In this document: positions 63,131-64,000 of the stretch, in pieces
How the letters are laid out: each line of letters begins with the position of its first letter
Position numbering within the stretch: the stretch's first letter is position 1
Origin: Lysinibacillus sphaericus
Lineage (GTDB): Bacteria; Bacillota; Bacilli; Bacillales_A; Planococcaceae
Direction: 5' to 3'
NCBI RefSeq assembly: GCF_006864135.1
Contig: NZ_SADV01000003.1
Location: forward strand, 296,452-360,451
DNA length: 64,000 nt
Notes under the pieces: generated by a model
Databases searched by the model: none
The model's input: the letters and a program-made list of their open reading frames with translations, nothing else
Told to the model about the DNA's origin: nothing
Translations under genes and position numbers: made by a program

Positions 63131-63160
63131 AAAAAGAGACAGCGATTGCTGTCTCTTCTT
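63131..63160 (+). terminator. Terminator of the recombinase operon
   Basis: AAGAGACAGC (63134-63143), GATT loop, GCTGTCTCTT (63148-63157), then CTT. Confidence 0.8.
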
Positions 63161-63227
63161 CAACTAAAGCACCCCGTTAGTTTAAGTGCATTTCTTCACA
63201 ATCTTATCATTTTATTAAAGAACCAAT

Positions 63228-63515
63228 TTAATAATATAATTTCTTTTTTACTTTAAATTGAGGACTGGGGATTAATTTTGCTTTTGCAATTCCTTTTTTA
63301 AATCTTACATTGTTTAACCAGTCAATAATTGCATTGGCATCGTAATTTGGGTGAATTCTTTCTCCATTGTCTAATGCCCAATATTCTGTATTCTTTTCCT
63401 CGTCGAATATCCAATTTATAAAATCCTCCTGAATACTGTTCATCTTCCTACCTACTTTTGTTGAACAAGAAATGTATTGAATAAAATCATTACCAAAATC
63501 AATTTTTATAATCAT
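63228..63515 (-). CDS. Small hypothetical protein in mobile region
   Basis: 95 residues, no membrane segment or signal peptide. AAGGAGTT lies about 10 nt before the ATG. Contains YWALDNGERIHPNYDANAII, then DWLNNVRFKKG, and a basic tail. I do not recognise the family. It is the only leftward gene in the mobile region and sits between two recombinase modules, so it may be cargo. Confidence 0.6.
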   Translation of the reverse strand: MIIKIDFGNDFIQYISCSTKVGRKMNSIQEDFINWIFDEEKNTEYWALDNGERIHPNYDANAIIDWLNNVRFKKGIAKAKLIPSPQFKVKKKLYY

Positions 63516-63662
63516 AAGAGTTTAACTCCTTAAAATAGTTTTGAAATATGGCTATTATAGCATTTTTTATTGAACTAAACTGCTTCATTAGTAAATCACT
63601 CCTTATGTCTAGAATTCTATTAAGTTGGCAATAATCCATTTTATATTACTATTTTAGGGGGA

Positions 63663-64000
63663 ATGGAATTGTTACTGTCAAAAGCATGGACTTTGTTTGA
63701 AGCAGATAAACGAATAGAGGGCTTTTCGCCACAAACGCTGAAGGCCTACCGGTTACAGTCTTTTCTATTAATTGGTTATTTTAAGGATATAGAGATGGAA
63801 TTGCTTGACACCAATCAACTGAAAGAATATCTTGCTATATCCGGCAAGCACTTAAAACCAGCCAGTCTTGCACATCGTATCCGTTTTATGAAATCATTTT
63901 TTCGTTGGTCTCATGAAGAAGGTTACCTGAGTAAGAATCCAACTTCCAAAATTAAAGAACCGAAAGTAGGAAAGCGGATACCCAAGTATTTAACCGAACG
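63663..64000 (+). CDS. Tyrosine recombinase, N-terminal part (runs off right edge)
   Basis: About 112 residues before the edge. The sequence (FEADKRIEGFSPQTLKAYR, then LAHRIRFMKSFFRWSHEEGY) is the SAM-like N-terminal domain of XerC/D-type tyrosine recombinases. The ATG at 63663 is only 1-2 nt from AGGGGGA; a TTG at 63669 is better spaced. The catalytic domain lies outside the window. It may belong to a second recombinase unit beside the Tn554-like one. Confidence 0.8.
   Translation, partial: MELLLSKAWTLFEADKRIEGFSPQTLKAYRLQSFLLIGYFKDIEMELLDTNQLKEYLAISGKHLKPASLAHRIRFMKSFFRWSHEEGYLSKNPTSKIKEPKVGKRIPKYLTE

Overview
The window looks like a chromosome segment of a low-GC, endospore-forming Firmicute of the Bacillaceae/Planococcaceae type, most like Lysinibacillus. 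The grounds are the AT-rich sequence, strong AAGGAGG-type ribosome binding sites, YheC/D-like and CotY/CotZ-like spore-coat families, the YvrJ/DUF1659/DUF2922 trio, lutABC and the ccdA-yneI-yneJ-yneK group. The genus is an inference. No rRNA, tRNA, CRISPR array or known riboswitch was seen.

Layout. 1-4684: three peptide-ligase-type genes, namely a MurF-like ligase cut by the left edge, an ATP-grasp ligase that apparently starts at CTG, and a fusion of a YheC/D-type ATP-grasp domain with a Mur ligase. A CotY/CotZ-like gene follows. 5.8-7.4 kb: an ECF sigma factor with its DUF4179 anti-sigma partner. 7.4-8.7 kb: TetR regulator plus paired SMR efflux genes. 9.1-12 kb: a small unknown gene and a compatible-solute (OpuB/OpuC-type) ABC transporter. 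12.5-14 kb: LysM-glucosaminidase and a 42-bp-repeat coiled-coil protein.

14.1-29.5 kb is a long murein-peptide salvage locus: NlpC/P60 endopeptidase, cytoplasmic beta-lactamase-fold hydrolase, LD-carboxypeptidase, complete Dpp-type transporter, L-Ala-D/L-Glu epimerase, DppA, VanX-like dipeptidase, DmpA-type P1 peptidase, Asp/Glu racemase and an alanine/sodium symporter. Together they could import cell-wall peptides, cut them, convert D to L residues and recover the amino acids.

29.9-33.8 kb: two chemoreceptors. 34.2-34.8 kb: a CHAT-like gene with two apparent frameshifts. 34.8-39.4 kb: DinB-like protein, Sco1, the YvrJ/DUF2922/DUF1659 trio and cytochrome c maturation genes. 39.8-43.7 kb: lutR-lutABC. 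43.9-46.5 kb: MFS exporter divergent from an XRE/TPR regulator, with paired operators. 46.6-52.2 kb: MutS2-like protein without Smr, RarD, a coiled-coil/HTH protein and TelA. 52.7-56.4 kb: PadR, two DUF2812 proteins and a NatAB-type ABC exporter. 56.8-58.4 kb: TetR and a divergent short-chain dehydrogenase.

58.6-63.1 kb is mobile DNA: a small HTH gene plus three overlapping or closely spaced genes resembling tnpA-tnpB-tnpC of Tn554. A further tyrosine recombinase runs off the right edge. Spread through the intergenic regions is a repeat family built on an AATTATGCC-TC-GGCATAATT palindrome; some copies carry hairpins whose stems differ in sequence but keep pairing.
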